Shown piece after piece: positions 47,604-57,278 of a DNA stretch of 64,000 nt. Position 1 is the first letter of the stretch, and every line of letters begins with the position of its first letter. The position numbers were made by a program, and so were the translations under genes. A model generated the notes under the pieces. It was given only the letters and a program-made list of their open reading frames with translations. It was not told the DNA's origin and made no database searches. The stretch is from Lacticaseibacillus pantheris DSM 15945 = JCM 12539 = NBRC 106106 (GTDB lineage Bacteria; Bacillota; Bacilli; Lactobacillales; Lactobacillaceae): positions 1 to 64,000 of the forward strand of contig NZ_BBAI01000006.1 of the NCBI RefSeq assembly GCF_001311175.1, written 5' to 3'.

Positions 47604-48081
47604 TGTTACCTCCAGCCGGCGGGGCGCGCTCCCGCGGGTGTTTTATTATGTAGCGCTACGGGCACCATCATGCCATGGGTGTGCCGTGTTGGCGTGTGAC
47701 CGGGGGTAGCTGGTGGGTCCCGACCGTGTTAGTGATTGGTGGCAGGTGGGTTGCGGAAGTGCAACGGGAATTTGCGTAAAACGCCGGTATGAGTACATTG
47801 ATCAACGAAGTTGTGTGGACGATGTGACGCTTGTTACGCGTTTCAAGGTAGCGTGAACGCGGTGTTGTTGGTATATTGAATAACAACCGTCATCCCGATT
47901 CTCACAAATTAGCGAAAACGTGAAAAAATGGACAGACTCAAACCATTGAGCTGTGGCGCCGAGGCCGTAGAATGAATATATAAATAAAGCGGCGTGCGGG
48001 TAACAGTAATTGTTCTGTGTGCGTGTATAAAGACGGTAAAAGCGTAGGAGAGTTTATTGTGCACACCGCGGCTGAGGATGG
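47604..48081. other. Intergenic region upstream of the 48082 gene
   Basis: No gene supported. A likely plus-strand promoter TTGAGC (47946-47951), 16 bp, TAGAAT (47968-47973) serves the two unknown genes that follow. The leader of about 100 nt shows no recognised motif. Confidence 0.6.
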
Positions 48082-48588
48082 GTGATTAAGATGATTTATG
48101 GGACGGATACTACTACTGGACGGGTAGTGGGCATGATGGCTGGGATACCCCTACAACCGGCGGGAATTCCGGCCCCGCGGTACACGGGGGTCGATTACTA
48201 CGCGGGGGTGCGCTCTGCCACCGTTGCTCGTAGCCGTGCACGGGTGGACGCATACTTAGCTCACGCGCGGGTAGCCGAGCATGAGGCAATTGCGCGGCAG
48301 CTGGTGCCGCGGTACTACTTTGTGTTGAAGTCGGCTGCGAGTGTTTACTTAGTCCGGGCCCGGAATTCACGCCAGGCGGGCCAGCTACTGACGGAGACCG
48401 TGGGGACGGCCGCAACCGTCACGAGTCGGGTGCAAATCAGTCAGGAGAGCGCCTTCGTGATGATCGACTTGAATTGTAACGCCGCCTTTGCGCGCGCCAC
48501 GGTTAGTTTCTTAGCGACCAACTCGGTTTTCACTGGCGTTATTGTGCAGGAGCAGGTAGTGGAGACCGGCACGTTAGTCATGATTTAG
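48082..48588 (+). CDS. Hypothetical protein
   Basis: 168 aa, GTG start after GAGGATGG. Not recognised. Soluble, alanine/arginine/valine-rich; the middle half (RSRARVDAYLAHARVAEHEA) is helical and the C-terminal half is likely beta (TVTSRVQISQESAFVMIDLN). No signal peptide. It is followed after 38 bp by a membrane protein gene, so the pair is probably one operon. Confidence 0.6.
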   Translation: MIKMIYGTDTTTGRVVGMMAGIPLQPAGIPAPRYTGVDYYAGVRSATVARSRARVDAYLAHARVAEHEAIARQLVPRYYFVLKSAASVYLVRARNSRQAGQLLTETVGTAATVTSRVQISQESAFVMIDLNCNAAFARATVSFLATNSVFTGVIVQEQVVETGTLVMI

Positions 48589-48626
48589 GTTACGGGGGTT
48601 GGGCCCGTGTCCATGGAGTATAGGGT

Positions 48627-49418
48627 ATGAATGCAGAATATACATTAACGATTAATGCGTACAAAGCCGAGTTGGGTGATTGGCACAAGTTCCGCCGGGC
48701 CGTGCGGCTACCGCACCGCGAATTGGTGGCGGCCCTGTACGTCATGACCGCAGGAACGGCTGCATTACTGCTGGTGCAGGCGGTGGCACTCCACCAGCAG
48801 GGCGGGATTGACCTACCACAATTGTTGCTGTTGGTGGGACTGGCGTTGGCCAACCAGCCATATTTGTTGGGCGGCTGGTTGTACGTCCTAATCACCTTTG
48901 CGTTACTCCTCCTCGCGAGTAGCATCGTCGGTGTGCGCCGCTACCGCACGGCACGGCGGCTATACCGCGGCTGGATTGACGGCACGAACTCCGTGGACAC
49001 ACTGTACATGGAGCCGCTGATTGATAACTTGTGTGTTGTCTACACGGCGCAGAGCGTGCCGACCGCCGCGTTGCCAGTCATGCTGGCCCGTTTTGCTTAT
49101 GCAAGCCAGGGAAATGATGACTACTCGCAGCAGGCGGCCAACGAGTGGCAGGAGGTCCTGCAGACGGCGAGCCGGCAACTGATTAGTCGGCAGGAGGTGC
49201 TGGCAAAGGTGATCCAGGTCACGCGGCCGTTTGGGTCGGTTGCGCCCGTAGATATCACGACCACCACGACCCAGCGTCAGGTAAGCCTACTAGCCTTACC
49301 AGGTGGGCACACGACGGTGGCGCTGGGGATGCAGGCCGGGCAGCGTACCGTGTTTTTCAAGTTGCGGTTGGCGACCCCGGCGCTACAACCAGCGTGGGGT
49401 AATATTCAGTTCGCATAG
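48627..49418 (+). CDS. Hypothetical membrane protein
   Basis: 263 aa. ATG after a weak GGAGTATAGGG. Two hydrophobic segments: residues about 38-55 (ALYVMTAGTAALLLVQAVAL) and about 64-105 (two passes, LLLLVGLALANQ and YVLITFALLLLASSIVGV). A long soluble C-terminal part with no recognised motif follows. Probably works with the product of the 48082 gene. Confidence 0.6.
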   Translation: MNAEYTLTINAYKAELGDWHKFRRAVRLPHRELVAALYVMTAGTAALLLVQAVALHQQGGIDLPQLLLLVGLALANQPYLLGGWLYVLITFALLLLASSIVGVRRYRTARRLYRGWIDGTNSVDTLYMEPLIDNLCVVYTAQSVPTAALPVMLARFAYASQGNDDYSQQAANEWQEVLQTASRQLISRQEVLAKVIQVTRPFGSVAPVDITTTTTQRQVSLLALPGGHTTVALGMQAGQRTVFFKLRLATPALQPAWGNIQFA

Positions 49419-49420
49419 AA

Positions 49421-49452
49421 AGTCCCGCTACTCAATGTGGCGGGGCTTTTCT
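49421..49452 (+). terminator. Terminator after the 48627 gene
   Basis: AGTCCCGC and GCGGGGCT arms around TACTCAATGTG, then T4. Confidence 0.8.
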
Positions 49453-49532
49453 GTGGTTGGCGTTTGTATTAGCACGGGTGGCTTTGTTATAATGCACAGC
49501 GTTTGCAGAAACTTTGTGCGTGGGGTGTTAAT

Positions 49533-49937
49533 ATGCAGAATACAATCTGGCGTTGGCGTGATGCGGCCGCGGTGTTTAGTGGTGGCTGTTTGGGCGGTGC
49601 TGCCCGCTACGGCGTAGGTCTATGGTTCCACGATGGCACTAACCTCCTAGGAACTACGGCCGTTAACCTGACTGGCAGTTTTTTTATTGGCCCTCATCAC
49701 GTATGGTTTAGCGTTGTATGTGGACCTACCGGACTGGCTCATTTTGGCGCTAGGAACCGGCTTTGTGGGGGCGTTCACTACTTTTTCCACTTTGTTTGTA
49801 AACGTGGTGGCGCATGCTGCAAGCCAGCCGCGTTCGTGGCGGTGATGCTGGTGGTTAATCTAGTGGGTGGTTTAGCCGCCGCCATGCTGGGATATTGGGT
49901 GGCAACGGCGTGGGCCGAGAGGTATAACAAATGGTGA
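49533..49937 (+). CDS. crcB: Fluoride channel FluC/CrcB, first subunit (two compensating frameshifts)
   Basis: 134 aa. Start GGCLGGAARYGVGLW is the CrcB N-terminal motif, and VNLTGSFF is the conserved asparagine region. Between an extra T in the T7 run at 49679-49685 and a missing G near 49841, the frame is wrong as read. The repaired segment gives LALITYGLALYVDLPDWLI and GTGFVGAFTTFSTLFVNVVA, with the expected FTTFST. It exports fluoride as part of a dual-topology dimer. It overlaps the second crcB by 7 bp. No fluoride riboswitch recognised upstream; -10 TATAAT at 49488-49493. Confidence 0.85.
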   Translation: MQNTIWRWRDAAAVFSGGCLGGAARYGVGLWFHDGTNLLGTTAVNLTGSFFIGPHHVWFSVVCGPTGLAHFGARNRLCGGVHYFFHFVCKRGGACCKPAAFVAVMLVVNLVGGLAAAMLGYWVATAWAERYNKW

Positions 49938-50284
49938 TTTTAATTGCGGTAGGCGCCGGGGTGGGTGCCGTGGCCCGCTATGCCCTCACCACGTGGGGCA
50001 AAGTCTGGTGGCCGGGTCAACCGTTGGCGACCGTGGTTATTAACGTGACGGGCGCGTTGCTTGCGGGCGTGATTACGGGGTTGATGTTGCCAGCGGCCTG
50101 GGCGGTGGTGCTACTCACCGGGTTTTGTGGCGGCTACACCACCTTCTCGACCATGATGGTGGACGCGATGATTTTACTGCGTAAACGCGATTGGTGGGGC
50201 TGGCTGTGGTACTTTCTCGGCAGTAGCGTCCTGGGTATTGTCGCCGTCATTATCGGTATGACGGTCGGTATGGGGATGCACTAA
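49931..50284 (+). CDS. crcB: Fluoride channel FluC/CrcB, second subunit
   Basis: 117 aa, intact, four helices. GAGVGAVARYALTTWG, VINVTGALLAGVITG and FCGGYTTFSTMMVD are the family motifs. Tandem crcB pairs in Gram-positive bacteria code for a heterodimer with the two halves in opposite orientation. Starts inside the end of the first crcB. Confidence 0.92.
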   Translation: MVILIAVGAGVGAVARYALTTWGKVWWPGQPLATVVINVTGALLAGVITGLMLPAAWAVVLLTGFCGGYTTFSTMMVDAMILLRKRDWWGWLWYFLGSSVLGIVAVIIGMTVGMGMH

Positions 50285-50325
50285 ACGGCAGATGTTTGCC
50301 TACATGTGCAGGGATACATAAGACT

Positions 50326-50366
50326 GGAACCAATCTCACTGCTGGTGGGGTTGGTATTTTTTTTGT
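50326..50366 (+). terminator. Terminator after the crcB pair
   Basis: CCAATCTCAC pairs with GTGGGGTTGG (G-T pairs), then T8. Confidence 0.85.
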
Positions 50367-50537
50367 CTTGAAACCCGGGTTTTTGATCAAGACAGAGGAT
50401 GCCACAATAACGTGAAACTGACGTCAATAAAATGACGTGTCACATTGTTTCTAGTGTGTCCGAAAACATTTCTTGTCAGTCTTACGCACACAAACGCCCG
50501 TTTGCGGGCAATGTTGTCAAAATTGCGGATTTTTTTC

Positions 50538-50549
50538 TAGATATACCTA
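50538..50549. promoter_or_regulatory. Candidate MntR/DtxR-type operator before mntH
   Basis: TAGATATACCTA, a 10-of-12 palindrome flanked by T7 on the left and A5 on the right, just before the -35 of mntH. Its TAGGTATA-like half-site is of the kind bound by DtxR-family metalloregulators. Assignment rests on context. Confidence 0.45.
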
Positions 50550-50556
50550 AAAATAC

Positions 50557-50584
50557 TTTACAATGAATTTTGGGGTTGTATACT
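50557..50584 (+). promoter_or_regulatory. Promoter of mntH
   Basis: -35 TTTACA at 50557-50562, -10 TATACT at 50579-50584, spacer 16. The leader of about 95 nt has two small hairpins (ACTCGATTAATTCGAG and GTGCCACACGCATGTGGCA) but no recognised manganese riboswitch. Confidence 0.7.
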
Positions 50585-50685
50585 AATGTTGGTTTCAAAT
50601 TTACTCGATTAATTCGAGGGTGCCACACGCATGTGGCAGTCGGGGAAGCGTGACAGGCGTTCTCTCCGGCAGAAAGGGGAATAAC

Positions 50686-52276
50686 ATGAAGAATGCACCA
50701 GAAACACCCCGCAAGCATAAACTCATTGAGTATGCGAACGGGCCGTCGTTGGAGGAAATCAACGGCACGGTCGAAGTACCGAAAGGCAAAGGCTTTTGGC
50801 GAACGTTATTCGCCTATTCTGGGCCAGGTGCGCTGGTTGCCGTGGGTTATATGGACCCAGGTAACTGGTCAACGAGTATTACTGGTGGGCAGAACTTCCA
50901 GTACTTGCTGATGTCCGTTATCTTGATTTCGAGCTTAATCGCTATGTTGTTACAAAACATGGCGGCTAAGCTGGGGATTGTTAGTCAGATGGACTTGGCA
51001 CAGGCAATTCGCGCCCGTACCAGTAAGACGTTGGGGATTATCTTGTGGATTATGACGGAGTTTGCCATCATGGCCACTGATATTGCGGAGGTTATTGGTG
51101 CCGCCATTGCCCTATACCTGTTGTTCCACATTCCGCTAGTCATCGCGGTTTTCGTGACTGTATTTGATGTGCTGCTATTATTGTTACTCACGAAAATCGG
51201 TTTCCGGAAGATTGAGGCCATCGTGGTCTGCCTGATTATGGTGATCCTACTGGTCTTTGTTTACCAAGTTGCATTGTCAAACCCTGACTGGGGTGGCATC
51301 ATCAAGGGCTTGGTACCAAGCGCGGGCACGGTAGCCTCCCACCCCAAGGTTAACGATGAGTCCATTGAGCGGGGCACTCGGGATTATTGGTGCGACCGTG
51401 ATGCCACATAACCTCTACCTGCACTCCGCAATTTCACAAACGCGGAAAATCAACCATGACGATCCCGAAGAAGTAGCTACGGCCGTACGGTTTAGCCAGT
51501 GGGACTCAAACATCCAACTCACCTTTGCCTTCGTGGTTAACTCGTTACTGCTGATTATGGGTGTCGCAGTCTTCAAGAGTGGCGCCGTGAAGGACCCATC
51601 ATTCTTCGGTCTGTTCAAGGCTCTGTCCGATACCACGATGTTGAGTAACGGGGTGTTGATTGCCGTGGCCAAGTCGGGGATCCTGTCCATTCTGTTTGCC
51701 GTCGCCTTGCTGGCATCCGGCCAAAACTCCACGATTACTGGGACCCTAACCGGTCAGGTCATTATGGAAGGGTTTATCCACATGCGGATGCCGTTATGGG
51801 CCCGCCGTCTGGTGACCCGTCTAATTTCCGTAATTCCCGTGCTGGTTTGTGTGTGGATGACACGGAACCTACCGGCAGTGGATGAGCATGAGGCGCTGAA
51901 TAACCTGATGAATAATTCGCAGGTCTTCCTGGCGTTCGCCTTACCGTTCTCGATGTTGCCGCTGCTGATGATGACGGACAGCCGCGCAGAAATGGGCCAG
52001 CGGTTCAAAAACTCTTTGTGGGTCAAAGTCTGTGGCTGGGTGTCCGTAGTTGGTTTGACGGTGCTGAACGTGATCAGTTTGCCTGACGCCTTTGCCGGAT
52101 TTCTCGGTGATGGCGCGGCTGCGGGCCAGGTACAAATGGCCCACATTATGGCCTATGTTGCCATCTTCGCCGTTCTGGCTTTGCTGGCATGGTGCACGGC
52201 CGATCTGTACCGCGGCAACAAGAAGCTGATGCAGCTGCAAGGCGACGCCCACCACGACGTTGCGGAGGAGGCATAA
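50686..52276 (+). CDS. mntH: Nramp-type Mn2+/metal:H+ symporter MntH (one frameshift)
   Basis: About 530 aa after repair. TM1 metal-site motif [11 protein letters not shown] and TM6 motif [14 protein letters not shown], each with its key Asp/Asn or Met/His residues, identify the family. Eleven helices. ATG at 50686 after AAAGGGG; the longer upstream start is in the leader. The frame breaks at 51361-51364 (two C missing or one C extra), between PKVNDE and [13 protein letters not shown]. Manganese import matters for lactobacilli, which use Mn against oxidative stress. uspA-type gene 3 bp downstream. Confidence 0.92.
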
Positions 52277-52279
52277 ACC

Positions 52280-52714
52280 ATGGATAAAGACTTTAAGAAG
52301 ATTTTGGTCGGCGTTGACGATTCGGAGGATGCCTTAGCTGCGTTCCGTTACGCGATTCACCGGGCCAAAGCCGACGACGCAGAGCTAATCATTGCGTCCG
52401 TGTTGGAATCCGACGAGATGAACGTGTACCAGGCGTTGACCAAGGATTACGTGCACGGTGAGCGGGCTGAATTGGCCGAGCACTTGAACAAGTACGTTGA
52501 GTTAGCCGAAAAGGCTGGAATTAAGAATGTGCGCGCGGTGATTGGCGAAGGGGATGCAGGTGAGACCATCATCAAGCAAATTATCCCCAAAGTGGATCCG
52601 GACCTACTCATTATTGGCGCGATGGCCAAAAAGGGTATTGCCCGCCACTTTGGTAGTCAGGCGGCATACATGGCTAAGTACGCGGAGATTTCCGTGTTGG
52701 TAGTACGAAATTAA
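52280..52714 (+). CDS. Universal stress protein (UspA family)
   Basis: 144 aa. ILVGVDDSEDALAAFRYAIH at the start and the ATP-binding signature region GAMAKKGIARHFGSQAAYMA near residue 114 (GxxxxxG..GS pattern partly kept). It follows mntH by 3 bp, so the two are co-expressed, a pairing seen in several lactobacilli. Confidence 0.9.
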   Translation: MDKDFKKILVGVDDSEDALAAFRYAIHRAKADDAELIIASVLESDEMNVYQALTKDYVHGERAELAEHLNKYVELAEKAGIKNVRAVIGEGDAGETIIKQIIPKVDPDLLIIGAMAKKGIARHFGSQAAYMAKYAEISVLVVRN

Positions 52715-52742
52715 GTATTAACAGTTTAATATCACAGGGACG

Positions 52743-52790
52743 ACAGCGCCTGGTGGGGATGAGATTAACCCCGCCAGGCGCTGTTGTTTG
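52743..52790 (+). terminator. Terminator after the mntH-usp operon
   Basis: ACAGCGCCTGGTGGGG and CCCCGCCAGGCGCTGT arms, then TGTTT. Strong stem. Confidence 0.85.
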
Positions 52791-52898
52791 CTGTGGAAAT
52801 GGTTATCGGCGGCATACAGTTATTAGCCCGTGTGACGTGTATAATAACACTTAGTTGGCAAACGAACTGCGTGTAATTGAGGAGGCGGTGAAGCATTA

Positions 52899-53951
52899 AT
52901 GGAGCGTGAACAATTATTTTTGGCCCGCATGAAGCAGCAGGGCCTAATTAACCCTAGTGAGGACCTCGAGCAGGTATTCCAAACGACCATTGGGATGCAG
53001 GCACAGCAGCAACGCCAGACCGAGGTGGGGATTGCCTTGCGCACCCGCAAAGTGACATACACTGACCTGCTGGCACGTTATCAAAGTGGCCGGGTTGTCC
53101 GGACGTGGGCGCAGCGGTGGACGTACCAATTGTTGCAGCGTGACGACTGGGAGCTAATTATCGCTGCTCGCCGCGGTGAAAGCTTGCCGCAAACGTATTT
53201 CCGTGGTGAGCGGGCTCGCATCATGAGTCTGGCCGACAAGTTGGCGGTGGACTTACATCCCGGCCAGGTAATGACGCAGGAGGACGCTATGTCGTTGTTA
53301 GCGCATCACGCTGATACGAACGGTGACCACCATTTGTGGTACGTAGTGATGCAGATTTTGGCTGCTCGGGGCTTAGTGACCTTTAATCCTGCGTTGACGG
53401 GGTTACAGACCGAGATACGGGTGATGCCTGCGCCCACGGTGGACACTGACGTGGCGATGCGGCAGCTGATGGACCGCTTTGTGCGTGGCTTTGGCCCGGT
53501 GCGGCTCGCGGACTTTTGTAAGTGGGCTGGTATCGGTGCTAGTCGGGCTCGGGCCAACTGGCAACAGTGTGCTGCACAGTGGCAGCCGGTTGGCGAACCT
53601 GGCGACGGGTTGTACGTGGCGGCCAGTATAGCAGCGTTACCAGACGACACTTTGACCGGACGGGCTTTGCTCGTGGGTGGTTTTGACGGCACGCTAACCG
53701 CGTATGCAGACAAAGGCTGGTTGGCGGTGCCACCCGCCAAGTTATGGACGGCAAATGGTATCCTCAAACCCTTTGTCATCATTGATGGCGTGATTGGCGG
53801 CACCTGGTCCACGCGGTGGCGCGGCGACAAAGTTGATTTCGCGTTCGAGACGTGGCGGAGTGTTCCGCGGCGGTTGCGGACTCAGATTGAGGCGCAGTGT
53901 GAGCGGGTGGCACGGTTCTTTAATGTTGCGGTGGGTTCGATTTCCTATTAG
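52899..53951 (+). CDS. HTH_42 winged-helix protein, AlkZ/YcaQ-like
   Basis: 350 aa. The family motif GMQAQ near residue 32 (the QxQ pair that carries catalysis in AlkZ-type DNA glycosylases) is present, with the DNA-binding tandem winged-helix layout and the late FDGTLTAYADKGW and WSTRWRGDKVDF regions. The likely role is DNA repair glycosylase or DNA-binding protein. ATG after GAGGAGGTG. Single gene with a -10 TATAAT at 52840-52845. Confidence 0.72.
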   Translation: MEREQLFLARMKQQGLINPSEDLEQVFQTTIGMQAQQQRQTEVGIALRTRKVTYTDLLARYQSGRVVRTWAQRWTYQLLQRDDWELIIAARRGESLPQTYFRGERARIMSLADKLAVDLHPGQVMTQEDAMSLLAHHADTNGDHHLWYVVMQILAARGLVTFNPALTGLQTEIRVMPAPTVDTDVAMRQLMDRFVRGFGPVRLADFCKWAGIGASRARANWQQCAAQWQPVGEPGDGLYVAASIAALPDDTLTGRALLVGGFDGTLTAYADKGWLAVPPAKLWTANGILKPFVIIDGVIGGTWSTRWRGDKVDFAFETWRSVPRRLRTQIEAQCERVARFFNVAVGSISY

Positions 53952-53994
53952 CAGTGTTTAGTTAAACGTACGCTCGATTGGCGATTTTAGCCGG

Positions 53995-54415
53995 TGAGGG
54001 TGGCGTGGGGTACAGCGACTTTCTGGAACGTTCCACGGTGACCGCTACAGTGGCTGGTCGTACTGGCATGGTGGCTCCGGTTGAACGGCTGGGCCCCGCG
54101 ACCGGCTACGTGCCTCACGCTCACGCCCGTGCCGGGCTACGGCGAATTGCCGTAGCCCGATAAACCCACTCGGTCTAGCCAATTTGATTCTGGGGTCGCT
54201 CAAGTGACAGTCTGCGACGGTCACTTGAGTTGACTCCCGGTAAGGGCTAAAGCCCAAACCGGAAGTAAACCAACAGAACTTCGGGCATGCAGCCGTCGCG
54301 GGGACCAGCCGCTCAACCTCCACCACCACGCCAGTACGACCAACGGTAGATGTTGATCGGTACGGGGTCGGTCGGAGCCGCACCCTACCGTACAGAACCA
54401 CAGTTGCGAACGGAT
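53995..54415. repeat. Large hairpin repeat, copy 4
   Basis: About 420-bp imperfect inverted repeat: GTACTGGCATGGTGG..CGGTTGAACGGCTGG (54059 onward) against CCAGCCGCTCAACC..CACCACGCCAGTAC (to about 54338). Its left block (GTGGGGTACAGCGACTTT..GTTCCACGGTGAC) matches copy 1. Its right end AGAACCACA plus a tail with ATGAATGATTTGGTC matches the tail of copy 1 (ATGAACGAGTTGGTC). Confidence 0.7.
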
Positions 54416-54529
54416 TTATGAATGATTTGGTCCACATCTAACATCTTAACGGCAAGAACATTCGGAATCCCGCGGGTGCGTTTTGAAACGAAGGTGTCAT
54501 GCCCAGAGACGTTGTTAGCTCATCAGCCC

Positions 54530-54610
54530 GGCCAACGCTGCCGTCGACCGCTACCGAAGCAACCACGGCGTAGGCACGTAAGCCGCAGTCCCAAGGCCCA
54601 CCCGCGCGTT
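54530..54610. repeat. Large hairpin repeat, fragment
   Basis: GAAGCAACCACGGCGTAGGC and GTAAGCCGCAG match the outer right arm of copy 3 (about 13950-13985). No opposite arm nearby. Confidence 0.55.
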
Positions 54611-54718
54611 CGAAACCGACTAACCCCTTACTATGTATGGCTTCAATTTCCGATTAATGGTGGCGCGGTCCACCGTGAAATGGTATTCTATCTATAAATT
54701 ATGAACGGAGGGGTCGGC

Positions 54719-54784
54719 ATGTCTAGCTCAATGTTGAACTGGTTACAGCAAAAAAAATGCAATTATTTACATTTTGACGTCTAA
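54719..54784 (+). CDS. Very small ORF with good ribosome site, function unknown
   Basis: MSSSMLNWLQQKK… of 21 codons, with GGAGGGG 6 bp before the ATG. An A8 run sits in the middle; removing one A gives a 33-residue hydrophobic peptide (QQKNAIIYILTSKW…) instead. The ORF lies within a hairpin (CTAGCTCAATGTTG with CAACATTGAGTAACTAG, 54722-54830). It could be a leader or toxin-like peptide, or chance. Confidence 0.3.
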   Translation: MSSSMLNWLQQKKCNYLHFDV

Positions 54785-54873
54785 GTGGACCAGTGCGCAC
54801 TTTTTTTTAGCGCAACATTGAGTAACTAGACGTTAACGACTCTAATAAACCGTACTCGCGGAGCGCGGTTGGG

Positions 54874-54902
54874 GGTGGTCGCTAATGCGTCCGCCTTTTT
54901 TT
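54874..54902 (+). terminator. Terminator before the MFS gene
   Basis: GGTGGTCGC and GCGTCCGCC arms around TAAT (one mismatch), then T7. Followed by GGTACCCACA as at 32757. Confidence 0.7.
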
Positions 54903-54957
54903 GGTACCCACAGAACGTTCGGGGTACGTTTAGAGTCCTCACAGTGAGGACAATTAT

Positions 54958-56134
54958 ATGATTAAACAACGGAATATTATCAGCGCGTATGTATACACCT
55001 TTGTGTCGTGGTTTGGTATCACCAACTTGTGGGTAATTTATCTTGGGCAGCAGGGCCTGTCACTCGTACAAATTGGGTTATGTGAGAGTATCTTCCACGT
55101 GGCGAGCTTTTTGTTTGAGGTGCCGTCGGGAGTGCTGGCCGACCGGTTCAGCTACAAGACCGTGCTCTTTGCCAGTAGGATAACCACCATTGCTAGTGCG
55201 GTACTGATGCTGGTGGGGCAAAGCTGGTGGTGGTTTGCCGTCAGCTTTGTGGTGAGTGCGTGGTCGTACAACCTCCAATCTGGCACGCTGGAAGCGCTGG
55301 TGTACGAGTCGCTGGCTCCGGCCACCCGCGAGGCGCAGTATGCCCGGGCAACCAGCATGATGGGCTCGTTAAGCGAAATTGCGGCGACGGCGGGCGTGAT
55401 TGTTGCCGGCATCTTCGTGCACTGGCACTTCAGTTGGGTGTACCGCATTCAGATACTGCTCGCCCTCGTGGGGTTACTATGCGTAGCGAGTTTGCGCACG
55501 CCTGCTGGCCGGAGCGCGACCGGCAAAGACGCGGCGCCCCGACAGACCGTAGTCACCATCGTTCGGGCGGCTGGTCACGTACTGCGCACGCAGCCGGCGT
55601 TGCGCAACCTGATGGTACTCGACGCAAGCCTGAGTGCGGTAGCGACCGCGTACTATTATTACTTCCAGAACGTTATGACGACGCACCACTGGAGTAGTCC
55701 GATGATTAGCGGATTAATGTTGACGGGGTCGTTGTTAGCGGTGGTCGGGATGCAGTTGCTACCGTGGATTCAGCGGCGTATCGGGCGGTTTGCGCTCTTG
55801 CTGGGGATGACGCTCCTCATGGTCGTGGCACTACTGCGCGGGGGTCCACATTGTCCCCGTGATGGTCGCCCTCTACCTGGTGGGCCAAACGGTGGACGCG
55901 GTCATTTACCCGTTGTTCAACACGTACTACAACGCCATGATTCCGGATGGACAGCGGGCAACTTTGCTATCCGTGGCCAGTATGCTGTTTTCCGTTGTGA
56001 TGGTGGTGCTCTTCCCGGTTGTCGGCTGGGGTATCAGCCGCTGGGGTTTCAACGCTACCTTTGCAGGGCTCGGCGTCGTGATGAGCGTCATCGTGGCCGT
56101 CTGGGCCGTGGGGCAAAGACGTGGTGGCAGGTGA
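54958..56134 (+). CDS. Major facilitator superfamily transporter (one frameshift)
   Basis: About 391 aa after repair, twelve helices. Motif A-like FEVPSGVLADRFSYKTVLFA between TM2 and TM3, early acidic residue CESIFHV. Resembles small drug or metabolite exporters; substrate unknown. ATG after GTGAGGAC. A G5 run at 55840-55844 should be G4 (LLRGVHIVPVMVALYLVGQ). It converges with the minus-strand membrane gene. Confidence 0.83.
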
Positions 56135-57278
56135 TGTAGCGGTCCATGCGGGCTGCTGTTGGGGAACGGTGTTGCTGATGGTCATCATCAGCCTGGGTGG
56201 GCGTCCCCACGCTATTGTGGTCGTGGTCGCGCACTCCCGCGGTAGTCACGAACTTTTGCCAGCATTGGGTGACCAGTTGGCTAAACCTTTGTGGTTCAAC
56301 ACCGAGTGATCTGAGCGGGATGACGAGAATGGTGCCCGGCAGTTCGGCCTGATAATACTGCGGACGCTGGCCAACCCAAAAACGGGCGCGTTTTTGACTG
56401 CGTGCAGAACGCGTTGTTGCCCGCAAACCGTATTGAGCGGGATTACGGACGCAAACAATGTAGAGGGAGCGGCTACCATAGTTGTAATCCGGTACTGTGC
56501 GTAGCTCAAAGTGGGTGATATCCGACCACGACGCGGTTGTGACGTTGCCAAAATGCTGGTAAGTGATTCCGGATGCGGTTAAACTCACCCGGGGCTTGCC
56601 GGTGGCGTGCACAATCGCCCATACTAGTAGTATGATTACGCATACCATTACGAAGACGATGGCCAGGCTGATAGTCATGTCCCGCATGGCGTGCGGCTGA
56701 CGGTGTCCCTGAGTGCGGACACCGACGGTTATTACAACGAAGATGAGTGCCACCATTTCGATGGGGATAAGGGCTAGAATGCGATCGGTATTTTGGTATA
56801 AAAAGTAAGGTGGGTGGGGCTCGTCGATGAGACCTTGGTTGAGCTGCTGTAGCCAGGGCTTCTCGCGCGTAAAGCCGTTACGCTCATGGTGCGTATGTTC
56901 TGTGCCACCGTCATTTTTTTTGTTGACCGGGTAGGACTGGATATGCTTGGCCGCGGCCGCAACATGATAATGCTACCCGCAATTTGGACGGGCATGGTGA
57001 CGAAAAAGAGGGTCATACCCAGTCCGGTAATGCTGATGCCCAGGGTAATCAACACCATAATTTGCCCAGTGTAGCGCAATTGGTTATATCGGGCCTGGGT
57101 CAGGGATATCGCGACCAATAATACTTCCAGAAACATGGCCAGCCATAGTACCCCCAAAGGTTGGTTGAACCACTGACCGCCAATCAGGATGGCACTGAGA
57201 AACATCGTGGGAATAACTAGCGCCAGGATCCGGCCCAAAGTGGCGGCTACTATGGTGAATGCATTGTTTTTTTTGCAT
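56088..57278 (-). CDS. Membrane protein of unknown function, PH-like/STM3941-like (frameshifted)
   Basis: Two overlapping minus-strand frames read as one protein of about 395 aa after repair: four N-terminal helices (LALVIPTMFLSAILI, LWLAMFLEVLLVAISL and two more), a cytoplasmic loop HIQSYPVNKK, two helices (ALIFVVITVGV, LAIVFVMVCVIILLVWAIV) and a beta-rich domain (VSLTASGITYQHFG..WSDITHFELRTV). One G is missing near 56949-56955. The start is likely ATG at 57278 (MQKNNAFTIVAATL, GAGG upstream) if the A8 run has one A too many; otherwise 57304. The C-terminus overlaps the MFS gene by about 46 bp and may be affected by another error. Confidence 0.5.

Larger units (their letters stand above)
53952..54957. 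other. Non-coding region with hairpin repeats before the MFS gene
   Basis: Holds hairpin repeat copy 4 (53995-54415), a further repeat fragment (54530-54610), a small ORF within a hairpin (54719-54784), and a terminator (54874-54902). The 91-codon ORF at 54422-54697 lies over repeat fragments and is not supported. Confidence 0.65.

Noticed and set aside
49440-49532. Fluoride riboswitch upstream of crcB
   Set aside because: The conserved crcB motif sequences are absent from the short leader.
50590-50685. Manganese (yybP-ykoY) riboswitch before mntH
   Set aside because: The expected conserved internal loops are missing; only simple hairpins are seen.
54422-54697. 91-codon ORF
   Set aside because: Covers repeat fragments and has no ribosome site.
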